From Podaxis mareebaensis (taxonomy: Eukaryota > Basidiomycota > Agaricomycetes > Agaricales > Agaricaceae), in NCBI GenBank assembly GCA_018524725.1, contig JAEUWP010000551.1, positions 124,001-188,000 on the forward strand: 64,000 bases of DNA, written 5' to 3'. The position numbers and the translations under genes are program-made. A model generated the notes under the pieces. It was not told the DNA's origin. It worked only from the letters and a program-made list of their open reading frames with translations, and searched no databases. Positions 11,735 through 22,464 of the stretch are shown piece by piece. Positions within the stretch are counted from its first letter, which is position 1, and every line of letters starts with the position of its first letter.

Positions 11735-12815
11735 TTATGTTTCATTCTCTTTAGGCTTGCGTACCCAGAAGATATAATTACACTCCAGAGATCCCCATGC
11801 ATCCTTCGGTGCGAGGATCCAATTCCCAAAGACGGGGTTATAAATAAGACCGCGTATTTCCGCCTGTGTGCGTGGGAGATATGAAGTCGAATGTCGAGTA
11901 ATCCACGGGCGGGTACTGGATCTAAGGGACTCTGCGAGAGTCGCAGACTCTCCTGCTGATGGTGCCGGTACCGACGGCGCGGGCGAGCGGTACGTTTCAA
12001 AGAACTGGATCAATTCGGAGGGTTTAATATATTTGCTGTAGGTGTGTGTGCTCGGCGTGACTTTCCGGAGGATGTCTTGGGCCATGAATATGGTTAGAAA
12101 ATATGCGAGTGGAGTCCGGGATATTGTCGAGAGGAATAAATGACCGCCAGGCTGGTGTGTGGTTAGTAAGATAGGTGTGGGGGGAAAAGTACCGAACGTA
12201 CCTTGACGAGTTCGGCACATGTCGACAAGAATGACGCGGGGTTGTCGACGTGTTCCAGGACCTCCATTGAACAAACGACATCAAAACGTTTCGGCTGTTC
12301 AAGCAGTGCTTCGGCTGTGGTATGTTGATATGTTAGGGTTGAGTGAGGGGATGCAGGGGCAAGTCGTGGATCAGTAGAGGCATGTTGGCGAGCGATTCCA
12401 ATATTTTTCTCGGAAGCGTCAATGCCCAAAGTATTCGCACCAAGTCGCGCGAGGCTCTGCGTGACACGAATAAGGCTGAAGTTCGGTAATATGAGAGGAA
12501 CACATGATACACAGTACATACCTCGGACAAAAGACCTCCCCCACAACCAACGTCAAGAACGTCCAGGCCTGCTAGTACTTGAGCAGGATTGGGGTCTGTT
12601 CCATCGTCACGCGCAGCTTCGAGGACCTTTTGTCGTACAAAGGTCATACGGACGGGGTTCATCTTGTGCAGATATTCGAATTCTCCATGTTCGTCCCACC
12701 AGTGGGCAGAGAGGTTCGAAAAATGGGATATCTCATCGGGATTGACGGATGACTGGGTAGTAATGAGCCGGCCGAGGCGGGATGTCCGGACAAAAGAGCG
12801 GAAAGGAGAGAGCAT
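11735..12815 (-). CDS. COQ3: Ubiquinone biosynthesis O-methyltransferase COQ3
   Basis: Three exons (12522-12815, 12202-12456, 11735-12151) give 321 aa. Coq3 carries out the two SAM-dependent O-methylations of coenzyme Q synthesis, on the matrix side of the inner mitochondrial membrane. The basic, Ser/Arg-rich N-terminus (MLSPFRSFVRTSRLGR) looks like a mitochondrial targeting peptide. Next come the family-typical segment SAHWWDEHGEFEYLHKMNP, SAM motif I LDVLDVGCGGGLLSE, motif II around ANTLGIDASEKNI, and VVCSMEVLEHVDNP. After the second intron come PGGHLFLSTI and the C-terminal GLIYNPVFGNW. The first intron splits motif I exactly after LLSE. An upstream in-frame ATG-like extension is not needed, because this ATG precedes the targeting peptide. 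The gene is divergent from the copper ATPase, 134 bp away. Confidence 0.93.
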
Positions 12816-12949
12816 TGTTGTGACAGCGTGACAGGGGAGAGCTGGGATGCGACGGCAGGTTGATTTGAGGACATTGTCTCCCCATTGGCCGCTGCTGACT
12901 AACTTCGCCTCTCTTTCATCCTCACCCCGCTCCCACAGGCCTGGGACGA
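12816..12949. promoter_or_regulatory. Shared divergent promoter of COQ3 and CCC2
   Basis: Only 134 bp separate the two start codons, which point away from each other, so the core promoters must overlap or abut. The sequence is C/T-rich toward CCC2. No clear TATA box is visible on either strand. Confidence 0.7.
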
Positions 12950-15900
12950 ATGGACACATTATTCAAGACCCTCGGCCGATGGCGCAACCCAACCAGTCAT
13001 ACCCTCCCTCTCCCCTCATCTCCCATCGCTCTCCCAATGGACGACCCCTCCCCACCTTCCAATTCTGAGAAATGCGAGCTTCGCATCGAGGGTATGACCT
13101 GCGGCTCATGTGTCGAGGTACGTGGGCTGTAAGCTGTCCATCACACAATGCACCGATCTCGTCGTTGGCATCGTCACAGGCAATCGAGGGCATGCTTCGC
13201 CAACAGCCAGGCATCCACTCTATCAAAGTCGCCCTGCTGGCAGAACGCGGCGTTATTGAATATGACCCTAAGCAATGGACAGTTCCAAAGCTGATTGATG
13301 TACGTCCTTCATATCCCTTTCCCTCGTATCAGCCAACACCCATACATTTTAATACTCACAGGAAATCTCTGACATTGGTTTCGATGCTACCCTCATACCG
13401 CCCGCCCGCGAAGACGTTGTCCAGCTACGAATATATGGCATGACATGTTCCTCATGCACCTCCACCGTTGAATCTGGCCTCTCCGCCGTTCCAGGCATTT
13501 CTTCTGTCGCCGTTTCTCTCGCCACTGAAACCTGCACTGTCCACTTTGACCGCTCGATGATCAGCCCACGAGAAATGGTCGAACGAATAGAGGAGATGGG
13601 CTTCGATGCTATGCTCTCTGACCAGCAGGACGCCACCCAACTGCAATCCCTCACACGAGCGAAGGAAGTTCTCGAATGGAGACGACGCTTCTTTTGGTCC
13701 CTTGCCTTTGCCGTTCCCGGGTTCTTCGTATCAATGGTCGGAATGCACATACCTGGTGTCAGATCTGTCCTCGCCGCCCATCTCTTCAATGGCATCTATC
13801 TCGGTGACGTAATAGCGTTCTTGATTACGACTCCCGCCCAGTTTTGGGTTGGTGCCAAGTTCTATCGCGCAGCGTACAAGTCCCTCAAGCATGGTACTGC
13901 AACTATGGACGTCCTGGTCATGCTCGGCACATCAGCAGCCTACTTTTACTCTCTTTTCGTTATGCTCTCTGCCATGTTCAACACCACACCTGATTACCGC
14001 CCATTCCTTTTCTTCGAGACCAGTACCATGCTCATCATGTTCGTTTCCCTTGGCCGGTACCTCGAGAACAAAGCCAAAGGGAAGACCAGCGCTGCGCTCA
14101 CTGACCTTATGTCGCTTACACCATCCATGGCCATCATCTATACCGATGCCCCCGCATGTACCCAGGAGAAGAAAATACCCACCGAACTCGTCGAAGTCGG
14201 TGATACCGTCAAATTGGTGCCCGGAGAAAAGATCCCCGCTGACGGGACAGTCGTCCGCGGCTCATCTAGCGTAGATGAAAGCGCCATCACAGGCGAGGCG
14301 GTGCCTGTCTTGAAACAGGTTGGCGATAACGTGATAGGCGGGACGGTTAATGGCCTCGGAACATTCGATATGATTGTTACGCGCGCGGGTAAAGACACCG
14401 CTCTCTCACAAATTGTCAAACTTGTGGAAGAGGCCCAGACTTCCAAAGCGCCAATTCAAGCTTTCGCGGATAGAGTCGCAGGGTACTTTGTGCCCACTGT
14501 GATCTCACTCGCTGCGATCACGTTTGTGGCCTGGGCGGTTTTGACCGCGTTGATTAGGGATGAAGATTTGCCACAGATGTTCCATAGACATGGAGCGAGC
14601 AAGTTGGGCGTGTGTTTGCAGATATGTATTTCGGTTGTGGTGGTTGCGTGTCCTTGTGCTCTTGGGTTGGCGACCCCAACAGCAATTATGGTTGGGACCG
14701 GTATGGGCGCGAAGAATGGAATCTTGATCAAAGGTGGAAGGGCCTTAGAGGCGAGCAAGAGCGTGAAGAAGGTCGTGTTGGACAAGACGGGTACGGTGAC
14801 AGTTGGCAAGTTGAGTGTTGTCGGGATGCAGTGGGTTCCTTCGTCAAATATTCAGAACCAAGAACTCTATGCGGGGGATACGGGTTTGGACGGTGTTTGT
14901 GCCGATGGTGTTACTGGTAGAAGGGAGATCGTGGCTATGGTCAGTGCCACTGAGGCCAAGTCGGAACACCCATTGGCGAAGGCCATCGCGCTCTATGGCA
15001 AGGAACTGTTAGGTGACGGTATCCCCGATGCAGAGGTGCAGAACTTCGAATCAGTCACTGGTCAAGGTGTCAAGGCTACTATTACCTGCAACGGACGCAC
15101 CGCGACATTGCTGATTGGCAATGCCAAATTTGTGACCAAGGCACAAAGGGAAGATGTAATCACTGAGAAGGCAGACGACGCGTTTCTCGATCTAGATGCC
15201 ACTACTATCCCCATTACACCAACTCTCGCAACTTACGAAGCTCAAGAAACCAAGCTCGGCCGCACAGTTATCTACGTCTCCATTCTTCCCTCGACCACCT
15301 CCTCATCGAATGGTAAAGTTAAATACCAATCCGAATATCCCCAACCCATCCTTGCTGTCTCACTCAGTGATGCACCCAAGCCGTCATCAAAATACGCTAT
15401 CCGTGCCCTCGAAAACATGGGAGTGGAGGTGTGTATGATGACAGGAGACGGCAAAGCCACAGCATACGCTATCGCCCGACAGGTTGGCATTCGACCTGAG
15501 AATGTCTACGCCGAGATGTCGCCAAAGGGTAAAGCCGCGAAGGTCGCCGAGTTGATGGAGAAGGAGGGCGGGGGGATCGCAATGGTTGGAGATGGAATCA
15601 ATGATTCCCCGGCTCTTGTCGCGGCTACAGTTGGTATTGCCCTCTCGTCTGGAACGTCTGTCGCCATCGAAGCTGCGGATATCGTGCTCATGCGCTCGGA
15701 TTTGTTGGACGTCGTTGCTGCTCTTAATCTGTCTCGGACGATTTTCGGTGTGATAAAGAGGAATCTGATTTGGGCGTGTATTTATAATGTGTTGGGTATT
15801 CCACTTGCGATGGGCTTATTCCTGCCTGTGGGGTTGTATATGCATCCGATGCTTGCGGGAGGGGCGATGGCGTTTTCGAGTGTGAGTGTTGTCGGGAGCT

Positions 15901-16139
15901 CGTTGACGTTGAAATGGTGGAGGAGGCCGAGGGAGAGTGTTATGCCGGACACGGATCGTGATAACATTAATGGTGAGTTTGGGGAGGGTATGAGGAGTGG
16001 ATGGACAGGTGTGTTTGTGGATAGTCTTGGGAGTGTGAGGGAGTTTTTGGGGTCTGGTGTGGATTGGGCGTGGAATAGACGGGAGGGGGCGAGAGGGTAT
16101 GAGCAGGTGCCGGTGGAGATGGACGAAAGGGTTGTGTGA
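12950..16139 (+). CDS. CCC2: Copper-transporting P1B-type ATPase (CCC2/ATP7 type)
   Basis: Exons 12950-13117, 13180-13299 and 13362-16139 give 1021 aa. This family moves Cu+ into the trans-Golgi lumen for loading onto secreted and membrane copper enzymes (multicopper oxidases, ferroxidase). Two N-terminal heavy-metal-associated domains carry GMTCGSC and GMTCSSC. Then follow the transmembrane pairs, actuator TGEAVP, the ion-binding CPC motif in [15 protein letters not shown], phosphorylation site DKTGTVT, the SEHPLAKAI histidine motif of P1B pumps, MTGDGKATA and the hinge [11 protein letters not shown]. All catalytic motifs are present. The first intron interrupts the first metal-binding loop right after the CxxC. 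The tail beyond the last membrane segment is about 80 residues and Arg/Gly-rich. Divergent from COQ3. Confidence 0.95.
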
Positions 16140-16811
16140 TGTTCTCTCGATTTTCTGCTGGTGGTGGTGGCGGTGGTGGTGGTTAAAGTTATTATCTTTG
16201 ATGATGCTCTCACTTCGTCTCCATTTTCGTTTTTGCTGGTTTATTCAAGCCATAGGCGTTTGCACTTTGTCGAAGTTTTGTATATACTTAAGTGTTTATT
16301 TATTGTGTTGATGTTTGTAGGTAGATGCGGGAGTGTCTGCAGTGTATTTTATACCTTGGATGAGAATATGTAAATAATATCTATTCACTGTTGTACTTGA
16401 GCGTTTGGGCAGGGTTAAAGAAGCATCCAGCTGGTAAGAGGATCGGGGCTTAATACTTAGGTTGGCCTGTATGGCTCCGTTACTTACAATTCTTATCTTT
16501 CTCTTCTTCCGTATCATACGGTACCATATTTATCTTATGCGATTCATGGTTACCCCCATCAATTTCTGTTTCCATTTATGTATTCATCACTTACACCAGA
16601 AGATGAGGAACCCGTTTCCTCATTACAGGATAAGATGACGAAACACCGTTTGATTAGAGTCCCATCATTATACAGCAATAAACCGTGCCCTGTATGCATG
16701 TCTTCTCTGGCCTGAAAATTTTCCTTCATCCTTTCTCTCTCGTTGACCCTCCTCGCTCGCATTCACCGTAATTTTTTCGCTTCTCTATTTTGCTCATCCC
16801 CTCGCTTTACT
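16140..16811. other. Intergenic, CCC2 3' region
   Basis: About 670 bp with no gene. It starts with a GGT-rich tract and continues AT-rich, as expected for a 3' untranslated region and terminator, then becomes C/T-rich before the next ORF. Confidence 0.5.
16158..16183. repeat. Imperfect GGT trinucleotide tract
   Basis: A run of GGT units with one GGC interruption lies just after the CCC2 stop codon. It is a simple-sequence repeat in the presumed 3' untranslated region. Confidence 0.8.
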
Positions 16812-18344
16812 ATGACTGATACCACCAACACGCCTCTTCAACAGGCTCAGCCCCAAGGCAGGCAAGGCGGTGATCAGACGCTAGGTGGCAACCCTCCGGT
16901 CAACAATGACTGCAGCCCTCGACCTGCGGGTTCACCTGGCCCCTCTACTGGAACTGACTCCGAAAATAATCCTCCTCTGCGCGTTAAAGAAACTCATCGT
17001 CCCGAACTTGTTGAAGTTTTGAAGAAACTTTCTCCTCGTTCCAGGCTTGGTCTCAATGCAGAGATTGGAAACAGGAATCTAGCTTGTGAGCGTGTCCGTC
17101 TGGACAGGATCCACAACCCACTAGCCCAGCCCGTCCTCGGTTCGGACGATGAATCCTTCGTCACCATTTGCGACGAGGAGTGGCCGCGTCTGTCCGACCC
17201 TACTGTTTTCGATTCCTACCCTGCTTATTTACCCATCTATGCGCGAGAAGAACTCGCCTCGAGGAAGAAGCGCTCTCGCGACCTGGATAGTTCCTTCAAG
17301 ACTGATACGTCCGATTCCCACAGGGATAAACGACGCTGTATTGACGGCTCAGTCCTCAGACAAGTTGCGGATAGTTCTCTCGTCGATCACCCCGTTTCCG
17401 GAATCTTCTATGACACCGCAGGCCTCAAGATGTTCCTTCCTCTTCACTTCTTCGAGGCTTTGGCTCTGGTCTGGGCCCTCTACCACGCCTCTGAGATTCG
17501 TATCTTCGATTCTAAACCCACTGGAAACAAAGGCGACGAGACCAGAGTCCTTAACATCGCTTGGCTTACGGAGAAACTTGACTCAGATGAGAAGCGCAGT
17601 GATTTTACCTTCTCCCGCTGGCTTAACGCTAGCAAAGCCTTCCTTAGATTCCAATCTTCTCGCGATACTTGAAGGAGAAGGCGCGAATGGTCCAGAAACT
17701 GGCTCTCGCATTTCAAGTTCTTCAAAAACAAGCTGGATGCTGGGAACACGTATCCATTTTGGAAAGATCATGAACGGAGGCTCCGCTCAGGCCTTTTCCA
17801 CCTCGGATCCTATGACATCAATGAACACAAGCGAGTCTACCTTCTCGCACAGTGCGAGTATCGTAGCAGCTCATCTTTATCCTCCACTGCTCCCTCTTCC
17901 TCCTCTTCTAACCCATCCTCTTCCTCTAACGGCCGTCACCAGTCTGGCAACCGGTTCTTTCCTGCCAACACCTCGAAAGGTGGTCAACCTGTCTGTGTCG
18001 CATGCCTAGGCCTCTATAACGTCTTCTACCACGTTCAGCAACGCCTCCCAGACACCTTTTCCGACGGCAAAGCGACTTGGGTCAAGACCGGTAACGGCAA
18101 GATCGAATCGCCCACTGGTGAAGAGATCTGTGTCAGATTCAATACTCTCACTTCCAAGGATGGGGCAGCCGGTAAGACCTGCTCTATCAACCACCCCAGC
18201 CGCGTCCACCTCTGCACATTCTGCGGCAGTGCAAAACATGGTGCCTTCTTCTGGAAGTGCCGTCGCCACCCCAACCGGGCCCTCCGCACCTTTGGCAATC
18301 GCACACCTACTCCTTTGAGGCAAGCCTTGTCCTGGAGTAGCTAG
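16812..18344 (+). pseudogene. Gag/orphan-type ORF with Cys-His motif and one in-frame TGA
   Basis: One frame runs 511 codons from ATG 16812 to TAG 18344, broken by a single TGA at 17670-17672. Both halves look coding, and the residues after the stop (RRRRREWSRNW) continue a basic helix, so a CGA to TGA change is the simplest reading. The N-terminus is Gln/Gly/Pro-rich and disordered. The middle has an alpha-helical block (FLPLHFFEALALVWALYHA, then SRWLNASKAFLRFQ). The end carries VCVACLGLY and a C-x2-C-x4-H-x6-C motif (CTFCGSAKHGAFFWKC). This layout resembles ORF1/gag-like proteins of fungal retroelements (DIRS/Ngaro type) and orphan families common in agaricomycetes. No reverse transcriptase, recombinase or terminal repeats are visible nearby. 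No intron was needed, unlike the neighbours. Readthrough of the TGA is possible but unsupported. Confidence 0.6.
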
Positions 18345-18792
18345 ATTATCAACAGTTAAGGCAGTTCCCCTCTCTTTTGTCGTTGACTTTCCTCCCTCGC
18401 GATAACCTACCACAGTGTGTAGTCGTACTTATCCATAATTCATATCAGACTCCAACTGGTAGTTACCACGCAATCACTAACTAGTCGTAATATACGCTTG
18501 TTTCCCCTCAAGGCCTCAGCAGTTAACTGCTGGTAATAATACAGACGTAGAAAGTTCAACGTTCATCCATCACTCAACTAGCCTGGGAAGTGTTCCTTCG
18601 TACGTGACTTTTTCGGCACCGTATTGCGGGCAGACCCTTAACCGCTTAAGCACTGGTCATCATGATTTGGTCTCGCCGCCTGTTGCCTGGACGCCAGTGT
18701 CGAGGTTTCCAAGAATCCACAACTAGGCTCAAAACATTTTCCAAAAAAACTCACCTGATACCTCCCTGCTCTTGATGAAAGCTCTAAACTGT
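18345..18792. other. Intergenic before F-box-like copy 3
   Basis: About 450 bp without a supported gene. No long terminal repeat or inverted repeat flanking the gag-like ORF was recognised. Confidence 0.45.
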
Positions 18793-18872
18793 GATTCTCC
18801 GCGACCACAAGGGCGTCGCAATGCAAACAACGAACCTGCGACCTCCGATTTCCTTATGTAGGACGCCTGTCC

Positions 18873-20136
18873 GTGCATTTTGATGATGGTGAGGAGGCCG
18901 ACGCCTTCGACGTTAATTATCCCTGGTTTTGGCAGACAGTGCCATCTAGGCAAGAGGTGCGACTGTACTCGAATCTTCCCCTGGATATCGTCAGGACTAT
19001 TTTCGATATGGCAATGCGGGAGTGGCCTCGCCCATGTCATTTGCTCCTTGTGTCTCGAGAGGTGAAAAGTTTGGTGAGTTCCGATCTCTTCAACTCGCTT
19101 TGCATGATTCTTTCTGTGCACGAACTCCGAATTCTAATATTTTTCCCTTCGACTTTAGGGTCGAACCACTGCTGTACCGGCACGTTTATATTTGCGACCA
19201 ACATCAACTAGGGCTGTTCTATCGCACGTTCCGCGAACGATGTGTGTTAGGTCAACAGGCAGACCCGACCAAAGACACATCTCCCTCGCCCCGAGATACC
19301 CAGACCATCACCATTTTCTGTGAAAACCTGACCCCCGCCTTTAATACGATGTTCCAGAAAATGACCAACCTACGCAGCATCGAGTGCTGGCCCAATATGT
19401 TTATCTCGCCTCCCGATGTGGTCGATGCACTTGTCAAGTCCCTATTACACGAGAAGGGAGAGAAGTGGGATGATCCATATTCTTTCAAAAACCTTCGTCG
19501 CCTCTGCTTCGATGCATTCGGCCTTCCTTTCTTGTGGATCACGTTCAGTCATCGGATATTCCGAGATGTCGCGCATATGACTTTGTATTTTGACGAACGT
19601 GCGCCTTGGGAAAGCCTTCACCGCCTTAAGAACCTCACGCACCTTGCCCTTAACCTGATAAACCACCGGCCCCTAATTCCCTCCCTGCCAATCTGAAGAC
19701 CTGGACAAGGAGAGTCATCAACGCCTGTCCTACGAATCTGCAAGTCTCCGTTCTGTGTTGCATTGACAAGCATAACAAGAACTTCGACTTCGTGGATTTC
19801 AGGAATGACTCAAGCGAGGACGATGGGATCAGATTGCCGAGCTCGACTGTCACTCGATCCAAAGACTATCGCCATATACGCGCGGATGGCTTCTATTTTC
19901 TCTCGCAACTGGCATTGGGAAAGGTGGGACCTCGTATAGTTATTGGATCGGCTGCTGCGTTACGTGGAGATCATACCTTCCGAGATTGCTTGGTGTACTA
20001 TGCCTACGGAGATCCTCCACAGAAGTGGAACTATCGTCCTTGGCAGCAGAATTATCGTCTGCATGGACATGTAGAAGATTGCTGGTATGAGGCGCAAAGA
20101 ATCATTGAAGGGCGGGTGGTTTGGGCTCGTCGATGA
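18873..20136 (+). pseudogene. F-box-like family, copy 3 (broken)
   Basis: Homology to copies 1 and 2 is clear: LPLDIVRTIFDMAM with LLLVSREV, then VEPLLYRHV, FYRTFRERC, FRDVAHMTLYF, KNLTHLALNL, DFVDF and QRIIEGR. Four observations argue that it is dead. No ATG exists in the open frame between the stop at 18792 and the F-box motif. The exon end carries one extra base relative to copy 2 (AGT TTG before the GT donor), so normal splicing would put exon 2 out of frame. The frame changes between about 19654 and 19696, where the second half (from ANLKTW on) continues one base out of phase. The charged mid-section is also shorter. Single sequencing errors could explain one of these, hardly all. Confidence 0.7.
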
Positions 20137-20478
20137 CCAGCGTTCCTGTAGGCGAAAGCTTAACCTAGCATTCCTACACTTACTATGTACCGCCCATCAC
20201 CCTCGGCCGTTAAAACGCTGATGCTCTCAGATCAATGAGTTCAAAGAAAAAAATTCACGTTTCAGAGGGAAGACAATTGCTTCTGCTCAATATAGTTATT
20301 TTGTTTGCACCGTCTATCTCTCGGAGGGGGACAACTGAGATGTGCTCGCAATGCGCATAGAGTTCTGAAGCGGCCATCAACCCGAAGGCACAAATGGGTA
20401 ACCTGGACGGGCCCTGCTCTCCCCTTGCCTGTAGTCTCAAAGAACGCCTGCTTACCCTTGTCACCTAGAGTCCACACA
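20137..20478. other. Upstream region of F-box-like copy 4
   Basis: About 340 bp, no gene. From about 20305 it is similar to the region before copy 5, so it belongs to the duplicated unit. Confidence 0.6.
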
Positions 20479-22090
20479 ATGGAAAAAGTCGCCGAGGAAT
20501 TACGACTCTTCTCAAATCTACCCGTTGACATCGTCAGAAATATTTTTGAGAAGCCATGGAATATAGACCTACACCAGTACACCTAGCGCTCGTCTCGCGT
20601 CAGGTGAGGGCATGGTTTGTTCTCATTCATTTCAAGCGAGATGTGCTCTGGGACTCATGGTTATGCACACAGGGTTGAACCATACATATATCGCCATCTC
20701 AGCTTCAACTTGCCTTTCACTTTCGCCCGGTTTTACCGCACTTTCAGTGAATCGCCCACGAAGGACGCGACGTTCTGCCGACATAACGTCAAGACTTTTT
20801 TCATAACTAGGATATGTGTGTTCCGGAAAGAAATGCACACCGTCATCGAGGACTTGACCGGGCTCCAAAGTCTCATCTGTCTGAAACCAGATTTTGGCGC
20901 AATAAAAGCTCTGTTGGATTCTTGTCGAACCCAATCACCAGTTTCAAACGACAATGACAAGAGTGGACGGGAAACCTCGGAGAAGACGTTTAGAGATGAG
21001 GAGGAAATTGGTGATGAATACTCCTACAAGTCTCTACGGGAACTGGGGGTCCCACCAGCCATTTTGTACCGCTTCAACATCACCTTCAGTCATTGCATTT
21101 TCCGAGACCTCACTCACCTCATCTTGGGCTGGTTTAACCCGCTCATGCACCTTGAATCCCTACGTGACCTCTCGAATCTCACTCATTTGGCGTTCAACCG
21201 CATTCCTGCGATAGCCACAGGGCACACAAGGAGCTCAGAATTAAAGCGCCACGTTCTGTTCCTACTCAGTGTTTTGCTCCCTAATCTCATGGTAGTCATT
21301 TTCGGGTGTGTTAACTGGCAAAATAAAGACTTCGACCTGATCGACTCGGACTCGGACAACATCATACCCATACTCCCTTTTGGACCACATTGTCACCAGC
21401 ACCCATTGCTACATTACTACTCGAGCACCGAACTTGACGAGTTGCACCTAGTTTCACGAATGGCCATAGGACAAGTGGACTCCCGCTTAGTTGTTGGTGC
21501 TAGCACCTGCCTGGATCGCAACCGCATTTTCTGGGATGAGGTGATATCTATGAACCCGAACAACTGGGACCGAGGAAGCCCGGATCGGAAGGATTACTGG
21601 GGTATTGCAGAAAGTATCATCGAGGGAAGGCGAGTTTATACCAAAGCTCGTATTCTTTCAAGATTGTCGATGTCATAGTACGTGGAGATATTAGATATTA
21701 CTTGGACGTCTTCACTTTGTCTATCCGGGCTTCTGTAGGCTCTTGGTCCCACACGAACTTGTGCAAAGGAGCCAAGGCTCCAGGCGGCAACAATACACCA
21801 GTCCACTAGCCTATCGAAAGAGAAGAACGTGGGACCAGAATGTGCGTTGAAGCCGGAAGCAGCATCTCGAGCGAGGAATTATTAAGATATTGTCTAGGTT
21901 TCTCATTTTTCGAGGTGATTCATCGCTTCTCTTGAGACCCATGTAGTACTTCTCACATGTTCTGGAGAGCACAGAATATATCCTTGAGATGCAAGCTCAA
22001 AGAGTTGGAGGCAGTCAAAATAGTGTGTCACATGTATAATAGACTGGAAAGTCAATTATCAATCAGTAACACACGAATATAATGACAAGA
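20305..22090 (+). repeat. Tandem duplication, first unit
   Basis: This unit contains copy 4 with its 5' and 3' flanks. It aligns by eye with 22285-23875 from upstream (both have a GGGTAAC block and a CTTGTCATCTAG/CTTGTCACCTAG block before the ATG) to a shared 3' tail (AGTTGGAGGCAGTCAAAAT and AATATAATGACAAG). Relative to the second unit it carries about 200 bp extra in its 3' part. Boundaries are approximate. Confidence 0.8.
20479..21678 (+). pseudogene. F-box-like family, copy 4 (one frameshift)
   Basis: The ATG at 20479 opens a frame through LPVDIVRNIFEK and then loses one base at about 20554: GAG AAG CC ATG, where copies 2 and 5 have GAG AAR GYC ATG. The frame then stops within 12 codons. 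Restoring comparison to the other frame, the F-box tail LALVSRQV, a splice junction 20614/20673 in a Trp codon, and an uninterrupted exon 2 to the TAG at 21678 are all intact. Blocks include VEPYIYRHLSF, FYRTFSESPT, FRDLTHLILG, VVIFGCVNW, DFDLIDSDSDN and AESIIEGRR. A sequencing error at this one site would make it an intact gene, so of the three broken copies this is the mildest. Confidence 0.75.
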
Positions 22091-22464
22091 AGTCCAAGCT
22101 TACCGATGTTCGAAATTCTCAAAATTGAGCAAGTTTTCATTTGGTCAATCAAACATGTCCCATATGTATTTGTAGCATGCACAAGGAGCGCATAGCGACG
22201 TTTGTTGTCAGAATTCACAAAGACGCATAATACTTACTTCAAATAGAGGATAACTGGTCCTGTTTTACTTAGTCTTTCGTTGACATTATCTATCTTTCGA
22301 AGGGAAGGCAACTGAATTTATGCTCGCACTGCGTATAGTGTCTTAGAGCGGTCATCAACTGGGGAAGCAGAAATGGGTAACTTACGTAACAATGGGATTC
22401 TTCTAAGTTTGCCTGTTCTCCCATAGAGGCGCCCGCCTATCCTTGTCATCTAGGGCTACGTGCA
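21679..22464. other. Spacer between duplicated F-box-like copies 4 and 5
   Basis: About 790 bp non-coding. It holds the 3' flank of the first duplicated unit (to about 22090), a short AT-rich junction, and the 5' flank of the second unit (from about 22285). Confidence 0.6.

Noticed and set aside
17149..18009. 286-codon open frame overlapping the gag-like ORF in another frame
   Set aside because: It is Ser/Thr/Pro-rich without domains. The other frame carries the Cys-His motif and is open on both sides of one stop.
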